Shown piece by piece: positions 9,104-17,555 of a DNA stretch of 64,000 nucleotides. Made by a program: the position numbers and the translations under genes. The first letter of the stretch is position 1. Each line of letters begins with the position of its first letter. Source of the DNA: Rhodocyclales bacterium (GTDB lineage Bacteria; Pseudomonadota; Gammaproteobacteria; Burkholderiales; Rhodocyclaceae); the NCBI GenBank assembly GCA_016235805.1, contig JACRIY010000046.1, forward strand, positions 22,551 through 86,550, given 5' to 3'. A model generated the notes under the pieces. That model saw only the letters and a list, made by a program, of their open reading frames with translations. It made no database searches and was not told the origin of the DNA.

Positions 9104-10639
9104 CTAGAACAGGCGCGGACCGGGCATGCCGGAAGCCTTCGGGGTCGCCGCGCTTAGCTGGCCGGTGATGACTTCCTGAGCTTCCTTGATCTCGCCGGAG
9201 ACGACCTCGGTCATGCTGCCGTCGGTGAGGCCGAGGCGCAGTTCGACCGCCTTCGGCTTGCCGTCCTCGCCGACGATCCAGATGCGACCGGTACCGCCGC
9301 CTCCGCCGGAGCGCGCGGCGGCAGCCTGCGCGCCGAGTTCGTCGTAGCGCAGCTTCTGTTCCGGGGTCAGCATCGCCGAAACCTTTTCGCGGATTTCGGC
9401 GCGGTTGCGTTCCTGCGCCTTGGACTTTTCCGCCTCAGGCAGGTCGCGCGCGGCCATGAACTTATCGCGCATGCCGGCGAAGATCGCGTCGAGCTTGCCC
9501 TGCTGGTCGGCATCGAGCTTAAGCTCCGCGACCAGGCGCTCCCTGAGCTGCGCGGTCCCGCCGCCGCCAGAAGTCGGCGCTGGCGACACGGCGGCCGGGG
9601 TCGCTGTCGAGGGCTTCTTTTCATCGGTGGTGCCGGCGGGCCGATAGCGCAGCGCCGCATTGGGAACCTTGAGCACCTTGTCCTTTTGCGCCGTGATGAT
9701 GCGCACGTTGGCCGTCATGCCCGGCAGCAGAGTAAGGTCGGGGTTCGCCGCAGAGATGACCACGGTATAGGTGACGACGTTGGAGACCACCGTGGCCGCC
9801 TTGCGCACCTGGCGCACTTCGCCTTCGAAATGGCGGCCGGCGAAGGCATCCACGGTGAACGTGGCCTTCTGTCCGAGGCGGACGCGGCCGACGTCGGCCT
9901 CGTCGATCGAGGTTTCCACCTGCATGTCGGTCAGGTTCTTGGCGATGACGAACAGCTCCGGTGCCTGCAGGCTCGCCGCCACGGTCTGTCCGGGCTCGAT
10001 GCTGCGCTTAACCACTACGCCGTCGACCGGCGCGGTGATCGAGGTGCGCGTCAGGTCCACGCGCGCCGCCGCCAGTTGCGCTTCGCGCTGGCGCACGATG
10101 GCTTCGCCGTTCTTTACCTGCGCCTCGGCCGAGGCCAGCGAGGCGCGGGCGGCATCCAGGCTGTTCTGCGCCGTATCGCGCTCGGCCGGAGAGATGAATT
10201 TCTTCTCCACCAGAGTTTTCTTGCGTTCGTAATCGCGCTGGGCATTCGACAGGTTGGCGCGGGCGCGGGCCACTTCGGCCTGTTGCACGCCCTGCGCGGC
10301 GCGCGCGGCGTCCACGTCCGCCTCGGCCTGGCGCACCCGATGCTGGTAGGTTTCCGGATCGAGGCGCGCGATCAGCTGGCCGGACTTCACCGGGGAGTTG
10401 AAGTCGACCAGGATTTCCTTGATCTGCCCGGAGACCTGCGAGCCGACCTGGACCGAGACGACGGGGTTCAAGGTGCCGGTCGCGGAAACCGCCGCCGTGA
10501 GCGGTCCGGATTCGACCTTGGCCAGCTTGTATTTCGTCGCATCGGAGCCGTTGCCGCCAGTCCGCCAGGCCAGCACGCCGCCCCCGGCGACGGCGGCAAT
10601 GATCAGCGCGTAGAGTCCGAGGCGCGAGGATGTTTTCAT
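9104..10639 (-). CDS. MacA-type periplasmic adaptor (HlyD family) with an inserted helical domain
   Basis: 511 residues. There is one N-terminal membrane anchor (residues 7-25), a biotinyl-lipoyl half motif (VGSQVSGQIKEI), a coiled-coil hairpin (about 95-190), the second lipoyl half (ITAPVDGVVVKRSIEPGQTV) and a beta-barrel. This is the MacA/HlyD layout. Between the barrel and the C-terminal domain lies an unusual block (about 340-448): a charged helical region containing LTPEQKLRYDEL, flanked by glycine-rich linkers. It resembles the LTxxQ motif of Spy/CpxP proteins. Repeat copy D encodes part of the first linker. It starts 46 nt after soxB on the same strand and is followed by the ATPase and permease. 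Confidence 0.88.
   Translation of the reverse strand: MKTSSRLGLYALIIAAVAGGGVLAWRTGGNGSDATKYKLAKVESGPLTAAVSATGTLNPVVSVQVGSQVSGQIKEILVDFNSPVKSGQLIARLDPETYQHRVRQAEADVDAARAAQGVQQAEVARARANLSNAQRDYERKKTLVEKKFISPAERDTAQNSLDAARASLASAEAQVKNGEAIVRQREAQLAAARVDLTRTSITAPVDGVVVKRSIEPGQTVAASLQAPELFVIAKNLTDMQVETSIDEADVGRVRLGQKATFTVDAFAGRHFEGEVRQVRKAATVVSNVVTYTVVISAANPDLTLLPGMTANVRIITAQKDKVLKVPNAALRYRPAGTTDEKKPSTATPAAVSPAPTSGGGGTAQLRERLVAELKLDADQQGKLDAIFAGMRDKFMAARDLPEAEKSKAQERNRAEIREKVSAMLTPEQKLRYDELGAQAAAARSGGGGGTGRIWIVGEDGKPKAVELRLGLTDGSMTEVVSGEIKEAQEVITGQLSAATPKASGMPGPRLF
9569..9594 (+). repeat. Dispersed short repeat, copy D
   Basis: Reads AGAAGTCGGCGCTGGCGACA followed by CGGCGG on the plus strand, antisense to the adaptor gene. 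It encodes S-P-A-P-T-S exactly at the linker before the inserted helical domain. Confidence 0.65.
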
Positions 10640-10685
10640 GCCGGCAATTCTAGACGATCCGCGCAGCCGGGCTTGTAACGGGGTG

Positions 10686-12404
10686 TTACGCGATGCCGGG
10701 ATTGCCTTTCATCCCCACCAGCTTCGGCAGGTTGAGCTTGCGCGGGGTGATCGTCTTCTTGTCGCGCAGGTAGCGCGCCACGACGTCCCATACCGGCTCG
10801 CCCTTGGCGCCTTCCGCGACAGGCGCCCAGCCGGCAACCTTGTAGGTCTTGTCGGCGTCCAGCGGCTTGCCACCAAGGCGCATGTCCTGGATGCGATTGC
10901 CGATCTTCGCGTTCGGGTGGCAAGTGTATTCGAGGCCGCCGACGCGAACCATGTCGCCGCCCTGCTGGTAATAAGGGTCCGGGTTGAACAGGTTGTCGCC
11001 CACGTCTTCGAGGATGCTCTTGATCTGCTCGCCCTTCATCTCGGTCAGCGTCGCGCTCGGATAGGTGATCGCGGTTTGGTCCATCAGGTGTTCGAAGGTG
11101 ATCGCCTGGCCGGGCAGGATCGTGCTGCCCCAGCGGAAGCCGGGCGAGAAGCCGATGTCGGCGCCCTGTACTTCCATGATGGCGTCGAGGATCAACTGGT
11201 CCCAACTGCCGTTGAAGTTGCCGCGACGGTACAGCAGTCCCTCCGACACCGCGAGCTTTTCCTCCAGCTTGGCTTTGTGCGGAGCACGGACCTTGTCGAT
11301 CAGGGCACTCATCTCGGCATCAGCCGGCAGCAAATTGGAAAACACCGGCAGCAGTTTGTAGCGGAAGTCTGAAATCTTCCCGTTCTTGACGTCGAAATCG
11401 AGTACGCCGAGGAACTTGCCGTTGGACCCGGCGTTGGTGACCAGGGTCTGGCCGCCGGCATTCTTGACCACGGAAGGTTGCGGCACGCCGTCATGGGTAT
11501 GGCCGCCGAGGATGGCGTCGATGCCGGTGACGCGGCTCGCCATCTTGAGGTCGACGTCCATGCCGTTGTGCGACAGCACGACCACGACCTGCGCACCTTT
11601 GGCGCGCACCTCGTCGACGGTCTTCTGCATGTTGTCGTCCTGGATGCCGAAGGTCCATTCCGGAATCATCCAGCGCGGATTGGCGATGGGCGTGTAGGGG
11701 AAGGCCTGGCCGATCACGGCGACCTTGACTCCGTTCATCTCGCGCAGGCTGTAGGGCTCGAACACCTTGTCGCCGAAGTCGCTGGTCTTGATGTTCTGGG
11801 CGACGAAATCGATCTTTCCCTTGAAGTCCTTCTCCACGATCTCCAGGACGCGCTTGTCGCCCAGGGTGAATTCCCAGTGGCCGGCCATGATGTCCACGCC
11901 AAGCAGCTTGCAGGCGTCGACCATGTCCTGCCCTTTGCTCCATAGCGCCGTGGCGGAGCCCTGCCAGGTGTCGCCGCCATCGAGCAGCAGGGCGCCCGGG
12001 CGATCGGCGCGCAGGCGCTTGACCAACGTGGCAAGGTGGGCGAAGCCGCCGACCTTGCCGTAGGTCTTTGCCGCCTTTTCGAAGTTCAGGTACGTGAATG
12101 CGTGCGCTTCGATGCCGGCAGGCTTGATGCCAAACGCCTTGAGGAGGTGCTCTCCGACCAGGTGCGGCGCCTTGCCGGTGGCGCCGGCAAGTCCCAGGTT
12201 GACGCTCGGTTCGCGAAAGTGGATCGGCAACAACTGCGCGTGGCAATCGGTGAAGTGCAGCAGGTGGACATTGCCGAACTTCGGTACCTGATAGAGCGCA
12301 TCGCCCTTGCCGGCGGCCCAAACGCTGCGCGCATCGAGCGCCATGCCGGTAGCCGATGCGGCGGCAAGCAGTTGCAGGAATTCACGACGATTCATCGATG
12401 ACAT
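10686..12404 (-). CDS. soxB: Thiosulfohydrolase SoxB
   Basis: 572 residues. A twin-arginine signal (MNRREFLQLLAAASATG) directs export of the folded, metal-loaded enzyme. Calcineurin/5'-nucleotidase-like metal motifs follow: LHFTDCHAQL, LLLDGGDTWQGS, MAGHWEF, LSHNGMDVD and LGGHTHDGVP. SoxB is a dimanganese hydrolase that releases sulfate from the sulfonate bound to the SoxY carrier cysteine in the periplasm. The ATG at 12404 has GGAG 6 nt upstream; a second ATG is at 12395. It is the last sox gene of the soxYZAXB run. The length matches the family. Confidence 0.97.
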   Translation of the reverse strand: MSSMNRREFLQLLAAASATGMALDARSVWAAGKGDALYQVPKFGNVHLLHFTDCHAQLLPIHFREPSVNLGLAGATGKAPHLVGEHLLKAFGIKPAGIEAHAFTYLNFEKAAKTYGKVGGFAHLATLVKRLRADRPGALLLDGGDTWQGSATALWSKGQDMVDACKLLGVDIMAGHWEFTLGDKRVLEIVEKDFKGKIDFVAQNIKTSDFGDKVFEPYSLREMNGVKVAVIGQAFPYTPIANPRWMIPEWTFGIQDDNMQKTVDEVRAKGAQVVVVLSHNGMDVDLKMASRVTGIDAILGGHTHDGVPQPSVVKNAGGQTLVTNAGSNGKFLGVLDFDVKNGKISDFRYKLLPVFSNLLPADAEMSALIDKVRAPHKAKLEEKLAVSEGLLYRRGNFNGSWDQLILDAIMEVQGADIGFSPGFRWGSTILPGQAITFEHLMDQTAITYPSATLTEMKGEQIKSILEDVGDNLFNPDPYYQQGGDMVRVGGLEYTCHPNAKIGNRIQDMRLGGKPLDADKTYKVAGWAPVAEGAKGEPVWDVVARYLRDKKTITPRKLNLPKLVGMKGNPGIA

Positions 12405-12505
12405 GGAGGACTCCAGGGCTGAGTCTGAGGGTAGACATCAATTCCCGTTTTGAGGGAAACATCCCACCAGGGGATACCGTCCGCAGCGCTGAGCCGCGGA
12501 CATAA

Positions 12506-12529
12506 GAAGCCTGGCCGAGGCCAGGCTTC
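12506..12529 (-). other. Perfect hairpin between soxX and soxB
   Basis: GAAGCCTGGCC, a 2-nt loop, and its exact complement GGCCAGGCTTC form an 11-bp stem. It lies in the 140-nt spacer after the soxX stop codon. In the direction of transcription only a weak T-rich stretch (TTATGT) follows, so it may be a partial terminator or an RNA-processing/stability element that lowers soxB relative to soxX. Confidence 0.55.
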
Positions 12530-12544
12530 CCGGGATTGTGAAGA

Positions 12545-13159
12545 TTATTTGTTGACGGGCGATTCGGGGTCGAGCAGCAGTGCCACGAGGTGCTTTACCT
12601 GCTGTTCGTTCAGCGCGCCGGCATGGCCGAAGCGCGGCATTTCCGAGCACAGGTTGAACGCCTTGGCATTCCAGATCTTGCTGTAGGCATATTTCTGCAT
12701 GTCGGGAGTATTGCCGCGAATCTTGCCGAACTGGTAAAGGCTCGGTCCGACCGTGCCGAACGAAGTCTCCTTCGGGGCGATCCGGTGGCAGTTGTAGCAG
12801 TTGCCACCCACCGGCAGGCCGGGGTTGTCGGTCCAGGTGAAGCCGCGACCGCTCTGGGCGATTTTCTCGCCTTCCTTCCAGTCGCCCATCAGCTTGCCGT
12901 CGGCGGGAAACTTGACCGTCTGCAGTTGGTCGTCCTGCATCCGTTTCGCAATGTATTCCGGCGGCTTGTTGCCGGTGCGGTTGCAGATGGCCTGCAGGCC
13001 ATCTTCCGCCAGGCGGTCGAGGCCGGCCTGGCCGCGCGGCTGGAAGTCCTTCTTGATCACGGCGATGGCCTTTGCGCGATGGTCGCCATCGGCGCTGGCG
13101 GGCAGGGCCATCAGGAAGGGGGTAGCCATGGCGGCGGCCAGCAATATCTTCTTGGTCAT
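12545..13159 (-). CDS. soxX: Sulfur oxidation c-type cytochrome SoxX
   Basis: 204 residues from the ATG at 13159, which has GGAG 6 nt upstream. There is a cleavable signal peptide (about residues 1-23, ending ALPASA). The single haem site is CYNCH (residues 121-125), with a likely Met ligand in CSEMPRFG (Met174). SoxX forms the SoxAX complex with SoxA, which couples thiosulfate oxidatively to the SoxY cysteine in the periplasm. It lies directly after soxA on the same strand. It is longer than the smallest SoxX proteins because of an N-terminal extension after the signal. Confidence 0.93.
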   Translation of the reverse strand: MTKKILLAAAMATPFLMALPASADGDHRAKAIAVIKKDFQPRGQAGLDRLAEDGLQAICNRTGNKPPEYIAKRMQDDQLQTVKFPADGKLMGDWKEGEKIAQSGRGFTWTDNPGLPVGGNCYNCHRIAPKETSFGTVGPSLYQFGKIRGNTPDMQKYAYSKIWNAKAFNLCSEMPRFGHAGALNEQQVKHLVALLLDPESPVNK

Positions 13160-13172
13160 GTCGGTCTCCATG

Positions 13173-14042
13173 TTAGCGCTTGATGCCCGGGCCTTTGTAC
13201 GTCTGGCCGTTGGCGTTACCGATCATGTAGGTCAGCAGGTAGGCGACCGCGTCGGAGGCGTATTTCGGTTGCGGGAAACGCTGCTGCCGGAAACAGTCGC
13301 CCATGCGCCATTGATGGGTAAGCATCACGCCGCCCGTCATGCGATAGCCGGGCCAGCCCTGAACGCCGGAGAGAGCGCCCTTGGGCGTGGCGATGTTGGG
13401 CAGGTTCTGCATGCGGATGCGCTTGCCGTCGGAACCGTGGCAGGTGTTGCAGGAGAAGTCGTAGGGGCCGGCGCGATAGGCGGCGATCTCCTTGCCGATT
13501 TCATAGGCATCGCGCACCTTCGGATCCTTGAGCGGGACATCGATCTTCATGTTGCGCGAATGGGCGGCGACATAAGTTACCAGGTTGGTGATGTCGGGCG
13601 TGAAGGTCTCGTTGGCGAAAGGCCTCTTGGCGATATCGTCAAACAGGAAGCCCTGTTTCTCGACCATGCACCAGACGATGCGTCTTTCCGCATCCATCAC
13701 CGCGTCTGCGTCGGCGAAGTAGCGTGGCATCTTCACATAGGCACCGTCGATCTTGCCGACACCCTGCCCCAGGTCACAGCTTTCGGCCAGCGAAACGTTT
13801 TTCGGTCCGCGTTTCGCCTTCCATTGCTCGGCGCCCTTCATCTCGAAAAGCTCGGCCGGGTTGCTGTCCTCCATCTCGGCGCGGAATTTTTCGAACTCGA
13901 GGGTTGCGGCGTCCTTTTCCTCGGCCACGGCTGCTTGCGCCGGCTTCGGTGCCGGTTTTGCCGCAGGCTTCTTGGGCGTCTGGGCAATGCTGCCGCCGAC
14001 GAACGCCAGGGCGCACAGGGCGCCTATCAGGTGTTGCTTCAT
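13173..14042 (-). CDS. soxA: L-cysteine S-thiosulfotransferase subunit SoxA (mono-haem form)
   Basis: 289 residues from the ATG at 14042, preceded by GGAGG. There is a signal peptide (about 1-20) and then an Ala/Lys/Pro linker. Only one CxxCH is present (CNTCH, residues 198-202). The N-terminal cytochrome domain has lost its haem motif but keeps cysteines at 89 and 125, probably a disulfide. Cys250 in WRMGDCFRQQR is at the place of the active-site haem-ligand cysteine that is persulfurated in studied SoxA proteins. It pairs with the downstream SoxX. Confidence 0.95.
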   Translation of the reverse strand: MKQHLIGALCALAFVGGSIAQTPKKPAAKPAPKPAQAAVAEEKDAATLEFEKFRAEMEDSNPAELFEMKGAEQWKAKRGPKNVSLAESCDLGQGVGKIDGAYVKMPRYFADADAVMDAERRIVWCMVEKQGFLFDDIAKRPFANETFTPDITNLVTYVAAHSRNMKIDVPLKDPKVRDAYEIGKEIAAYRAGPYDFSCNTCHGSDGKRIRMQNLPNIATPKGALSGVQGWPGYRMTGGVMLTHQWRMGDCFRQQRFPQPKYASDAVAYLLTYMIGNANGQTYKGPGIKR

Positions 14043-14151
14043 GGGTTCCTCCTGTCGAGAATACGGGCGGGTGCATCCCGCCGCTATCTTATGGTTTCCC
14101 TGCCCACCTTGCTCAGCCGCGTTGCCGAGCAAGGTGGAAATTGCTGCCTTG

Positions 14152-14463
14152 TCAGGCAACCGTGGCTTCGTCGGTCCGCTTGTCGCCCTTGTTGTCGACC
14201 CAGTTCACGACGACCTTGTCGCCTGCCTTGGCGCCTTTCATCTTGAAGCCGAAGACCGGATTGCGCGAAACGGAGGTGCCGATCTGGCCATCGACCACCC
14301 GCTTGCCGGCGACGTCGACCGTCATCGACTGGATGAAATGGGCCGGCACGGTGGCGCCAGCCGCGTCCTTGCGCTGGCCGGTTTCCATCGGGTGTCCCAT
14401 CAGGATGCGGATTTCTGCGACGTCGCCTTTGATCTGGGCGCGAATTTTCATCGGATCTGCCAT
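14152..14463 (-). CDS. soxZ: Thiosulfate oxidation carrier complex protein SoxZ
   Basis: 103 residues with the immunoglobulin-like SoxZ fold region: KIRAQIKGDVAEIRILMGHP near the start and DNKGDKRTDEA near the end. SoxZ has no signal peptide of its own and is known to be exported together with the Tat-dependent SoxY. It lies about 30 nt downstream of soxY, as expected for a carrier pair. Length is typical. Confidence 0.96.
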   Translation of the reverse strand: MADPMKIRAQIKGDVAEIRILMGHPMETGQRKDAAGATVPAHFIQSMTVDVAGKRVVDGQIGTSVSRNPVFGFKMKGAKAGDKVVVNWVDNKGDKRTDEATVA

Positions 14464-14494
14464 GGTGTTTTCCTTTTGTTCCTGTAGGGTTGTT

Positions 14495-14971
14495 TCAACC
14501 GCCGCAGCCGCCGACGGTGACCTTGACTTCCTTTTGTGCCGTGTAGAACTTGCCGTCGGCCTTGGCGACAGCCTTGACCAGGGACGTCTGTCCCATTTTC
14601 AGGCGTGCCGAAACGTCGGCTACCGCTCCGTTGGCAAATTCGAAATGGGCGCACAGCGGCGACGGATTCTTCTCGACCAGGATAGAGATCGAACTGGTTT
14701 TCGGGATGTTGCAGGTCACGTCCACCGGAACCACGGCGCCGTTTTCCGCAATGTCCGGCACCTTCAACATCAGGTCCTTGCTTTCGGAAGTGCTCGCGGC
14801 GCCGATGCCCTTGAGCGCGCCGGCCGTGTCCTTGGCTTCGAAGGCGGCCTTGTTCCAGTCGGCGGCATAGACTGCGGTGGGCTTGAGTACACCGGCCAGC
14901 ACCAGTGCGGACAGGGCTCCCAGGCTGCCTGCGCCGCGAAGCACCGTTCTCCGTGCGGGGTTCATTTCCAT
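14495..14971 (-). CDS. soxY: Thiosulfate oxidation carrier protein SoxY
   Basis: 158 residues with a Tat signal (ARRTVLRGAGSLGALSALVL) and the diagnostic C-terminal swinging arm VGGCGG, whose cysteine carries the sulfur intermediates during periplasmic thiosulfate oxidation. GGAGGAGATC precedes the first ATG. It is the first gene of the minus-strand soxYZAXB run, and the AT-rich 244 nt upstream (14972-15215) should hold the promoter, though I could not fix its elements. Confidence 0.96.
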   Translation of the reverse strand: MEMNPARRTVLRGAGSLGALSALVLAGVLKPTAVYAADWNKAAFEAKDTAGALKGIGAASTSESKDLMLKVPDIAENGAVVPVDVTCNIPKTSSISILVEKNPSPLCAHFEFANGAVADVSARLKMGQTSLVKAVAKADGKFYTAQKEVKVTVGGCGG

Positions 14972-15215
14972 TGCTTTGATCTCCTCCGTAACATCAGATT
15001 GATTGTCGGCTGCGCCGCCGCCAAACCTATCACCGAATCTACGAGCAATAAAGCATCGCCCGACGCAGCATGTCGATTCAACAAAATATAAGTTTTACAC
15101 AGCAGGCTCGGGAAGCTAATGAAAATTCGCTATTCGTGCAATCGCCAAAGCAATGGAATATATCGCCCCGGGAATTCGTCAATTGCCTATTGCAACGCAG
15201 CAATCGCCGATTGGA

Positions 15216-17111
15216 TCAGAGCTCGACCTGGGTACCGAGTTCCACCACGCGATTGGTCGGCAGCTTGAAAAAATCCGTTGCGGTGTCGGCGTTGCGGAAC
15301 ATCCACATGAACAGCACCTGGCGCCACAGCGTCATGGCCGGCACGCGGTTGGGGACGATGGTTTCGCGGCCGAGGAAGAACGAGGTTTCCATCATTTCGA
15401 TCGGCGCCATGCCATGCTCGCCGCAGCGTTCCAGCGCCAGCGGGATGTTGGGGTCATCCTTGAAACCGTAACGCAGCATGACCCGGTAGAAGCCGTCGCT
15501 GAGCGGTTCAACCACAATGCGCTCGGCTTCGTCGACGTGTGGAATGTCCTGCATGCTGACATTCAGCAGCACCACGCGCTCGTGCAGCACCTTGTTGTGC
15601 AGCAGGTTGTGCAGCATGGCGCGCGGCACCCCGTCGGGGCGCGTGGTCATGAAAATTCCGGTTCCGGCGACGCGATGCGGCCCGCCATACTTGAGGCTGG
15701 AGAGGAAGGCATCGAGCGGCATCGAGTCCTCCTGAAGCCTTTCGTAGAGCAGGGCGCGGCCGCGCTTCCAGGTCGCGAACAGCGTGAAGATGCCGAGGCC
15801 GAGGAGCAGGGGGAACCATCCGCCATCGAGAACCTTCACCAGGTTGGCGGAGAAGAACGCGAAATCGACCACGATGAACAGGGCGAGGAACAGTCCGGCC
15901 TGCAGCCAGTTCCAGTTCCACAGGGCGCGCACCACGACGAAGGCGAGCAGGGTGTCGATCATCATGGTCAGCGTCACGGCGATGCCGTAGGCCGAAGCCA
16001 GGTTCGACGAAGACTTGAAGCCGAGCACCAGGATGATCACGGCCAGCAGCAACAGCCAGTTGATGTTGGGCACGTAGATCTGCCCCTTTTCGCGCTCGGA
16101 GGTGAACTTCACCTGGATGCGCGGGCAGTAGCCCAGTTGCATCGCCTGGCTGGTCAACGAGAATGCGCCGGAAATGACCGCCTGAGAGGCGATTACCGTG
16201 GCGGCCGTGGCGAGCACGACCATCGGGTAGAGCAGGCCGTCGGGCACCAACATGAAGAAGGGATTCTTGATCGCTGCCGGGTTGTCGAGGATAAGCGCGC
16301 CCTGTCCGAGGTAGTTCAGGTACAGGCAGGGAAACACATAGACCAGCCAGGCCCATTTGATGGATCGCCTGCCGAAATGTCCCATGTCGGCATACAGGGC
16401 TTCGCCGCCGGTGATCGCCAGCACCACGGCGCCGAGCGCCAGCCAGGCGTGGGAGCGGTTTTCGAGGAAGAAGTGCGCCGCATACCAGGGATTGATTGCC
16501 GCGAGCACGTCGGGATGCTTGAGGATGTTCCACACGCCCAGGGCACCGAGGGTGCCGAACCAGAACAGCATTATGGGCCCGAACAGTGCGCCGACGCTGG
16601 CGGTGCCGCGCGGCTGGAACAGGAACAGGCCGCACAGCACTATAACGGTGATCGGCACCACGTAGGGCTTGAACATCGGGGTGGCGACTTCCAGGCCCTC
16701 GACCGCCGACAGCACCGACATCGCCGGGGTGATCACCGCGTCGCCATAGAACAACCCGGCGCCGAAGATGCCCAGGCCCGACATCAGCCACAGCATGCGC
16801 GGCCCGGCGCCCTGCGTGCGCAGGGCGAGCGAGGTCAGCGCCATGATGCCGCCTTCGCCGCGGTTGTCGGCGCGGGTGATGAACATCACGTACTTGAGCG
16901 AGACCGTGATGGTCAGCGCCCAGAAGATCAGAGAGAGGATGCCCAGCAGGTTGTCTGCGGACACCGCGACCGCGTGCGGGCCGTTGAAGACTTCCTTCAT
17001 GGTGTAGAGCGGACTGGTGCCGATGTCGCCGTAAACCACGCCCATGGCCGCCACGGACGTGGCGAGGAGGCGTGGGGATGACGTGCCGGCTGAATTGCTG
17101 CTTTGCACCAT
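15216..17111 (-). CDS. kup: Low-affinity potassium transporter Kup
   Basis: 631 residues. About twelve hydrophobic segments occupy residues 1-430, starting with the conserved GVVYGDIGTSPLYTMKEVF, and a cytoplasmic C-terminal domain follows. This is the KUP/HAK/KT family of potassium-proton symporters. Motifs such as GGEALYADMGHFG also match. Length agrees with bacterial Kup (622 aa in E. coli). It is a single gene between the sox cluster and tRNA-Leu; it does not appear to be part of an operon. Confidence 0.95.
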   Translation of the reverse strand: MVQSSNSAGTSSPRLLATSVAAMGVVYGDIGTSPLYTMKEVFNGPHAVAVSADNLLGILSLIFWALTITVSLKYVMFITRADNRGEGGIMALTSLALRTQGAGPRMLWLMSGLGIFGAGLFYGDAVITPAMSVLSAVEGLEVATPMFKPYVVPITVIVLCGLFLFQPRGTASVGALFGPIMLFWFGTLGALGVWNILKHPDVLAAINPWYAAHFFLENRSHAWLALGAVVLAITGGEALYADMGHFGRRSIKWAWLVYVFPCLYLNYLGQGALILDNPAAIKNPFFMLVPDGLLYPMVVLATAATVIASQAVISGAFSLTSQAMQLGYCPRIQVKFTSEREKGQIYVPNINWLLLLAVIILVLGFKSSSNLASAYGIAVTLTMMIDTLLAFVVVRALWNWNWLQAGLFLALFIVVDFAFFSANLVKVLDGGWFPLLLGLGIFTLFATWKRGRALLYERLQEDSMPLDAFLSSLKYGGPHRVAGTGIFMTTRPDGVPRAMLHNLLHNKVLHERVVLLNVSMQDIPHVDEAERIVVEPLSDGFYRVMLRYGFKDDPNIPLALERCGEHGMAPIEMMETSFFLGRETIVPNRVPAMTLWRQVLFMWMFRNADTATDFFKLPTNRVVELGTQVEL

Positions 17112-17200
17112 TGGCGAATTATAGGCGCTTCGTTATATGTGTGCGATGCTGCAGACGCTGCACACCCGCGCGTGGTGCCGAATGGGGAGACCGCGCTGCG

Positions 17201-17253
17201 CGAAAAGTCGGCGCCCCAAAGGGACTTCCTGCGGTCGCTGGCGACACGGCAGG
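17201..17253 (+). repeat. Possible long form of the dispersed repeat
   Basis: The sequence begins CGAAAAGTCGGCG and ends CTGGCGACACGGCAGG. These are the two halves of the dispersed short repeat, separated by 24 extra bases (CCCCAAAGGGACTTCCTGCG then GTCG). It lies in the intergenic stretch between kup and tRNA-Leu. Confidence 0.5.
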
Positions 17254-17344
17254 TAGACGCGGCAGGGGGAGATTGTGGGACGCGCGGGATTGTCGGATAA
17301 TGCGCGCCTTCCGCAGCCGGTAGTATCGGGTTGCACCATCCCGG

Positions 17345-17429
17345 GCCGGGGTGACGGAATCGGTAGACGTAGCGGTCTCAAACACCGCCGCCGCAAGGCA
17401 TGGGGATTCGACTTCCCCCCCCGGCACCA
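17345..17429 (+). tRNA. tRNA-Leu (anticodon CAA)
   Basis: 85 nt including an encoded CCA end. The acceptor stem GCCGGGG pairs with CCCCGGC. The anticodon stem GCGGT/ACCGC encloses the loop CTCAAAC, giving anticodon CAA for codon UUG. A long variable arm (GCCGCAAGGC) marks it as a class II tRNA, and the T arm GGGGA-TTCGACT-TCCCC is perfect. It stands alone about 125 nt before a Crp/Fnr-type gene. Confidence 0.97.
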
Positions 17430-17555
17430 GCATTTTGTGAGGCATGCCAGCCCGCCAGGGCCGCCACGGCCGCTGCCACGGTGGAAAATCGGCGCCAATC
17501 CGGATTACACTTTGCCTTGAGTGCAGATTGCAGTCTTCGCGGAGGTTATCGATTG

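Noticed and set aside
15153..17081. 642-codon plus-strand frame opposite kup
   Set aside because: Low-complexity His/Gln/Gly-rich translation typical of an antisense frame; Kup is certain on the other strand.
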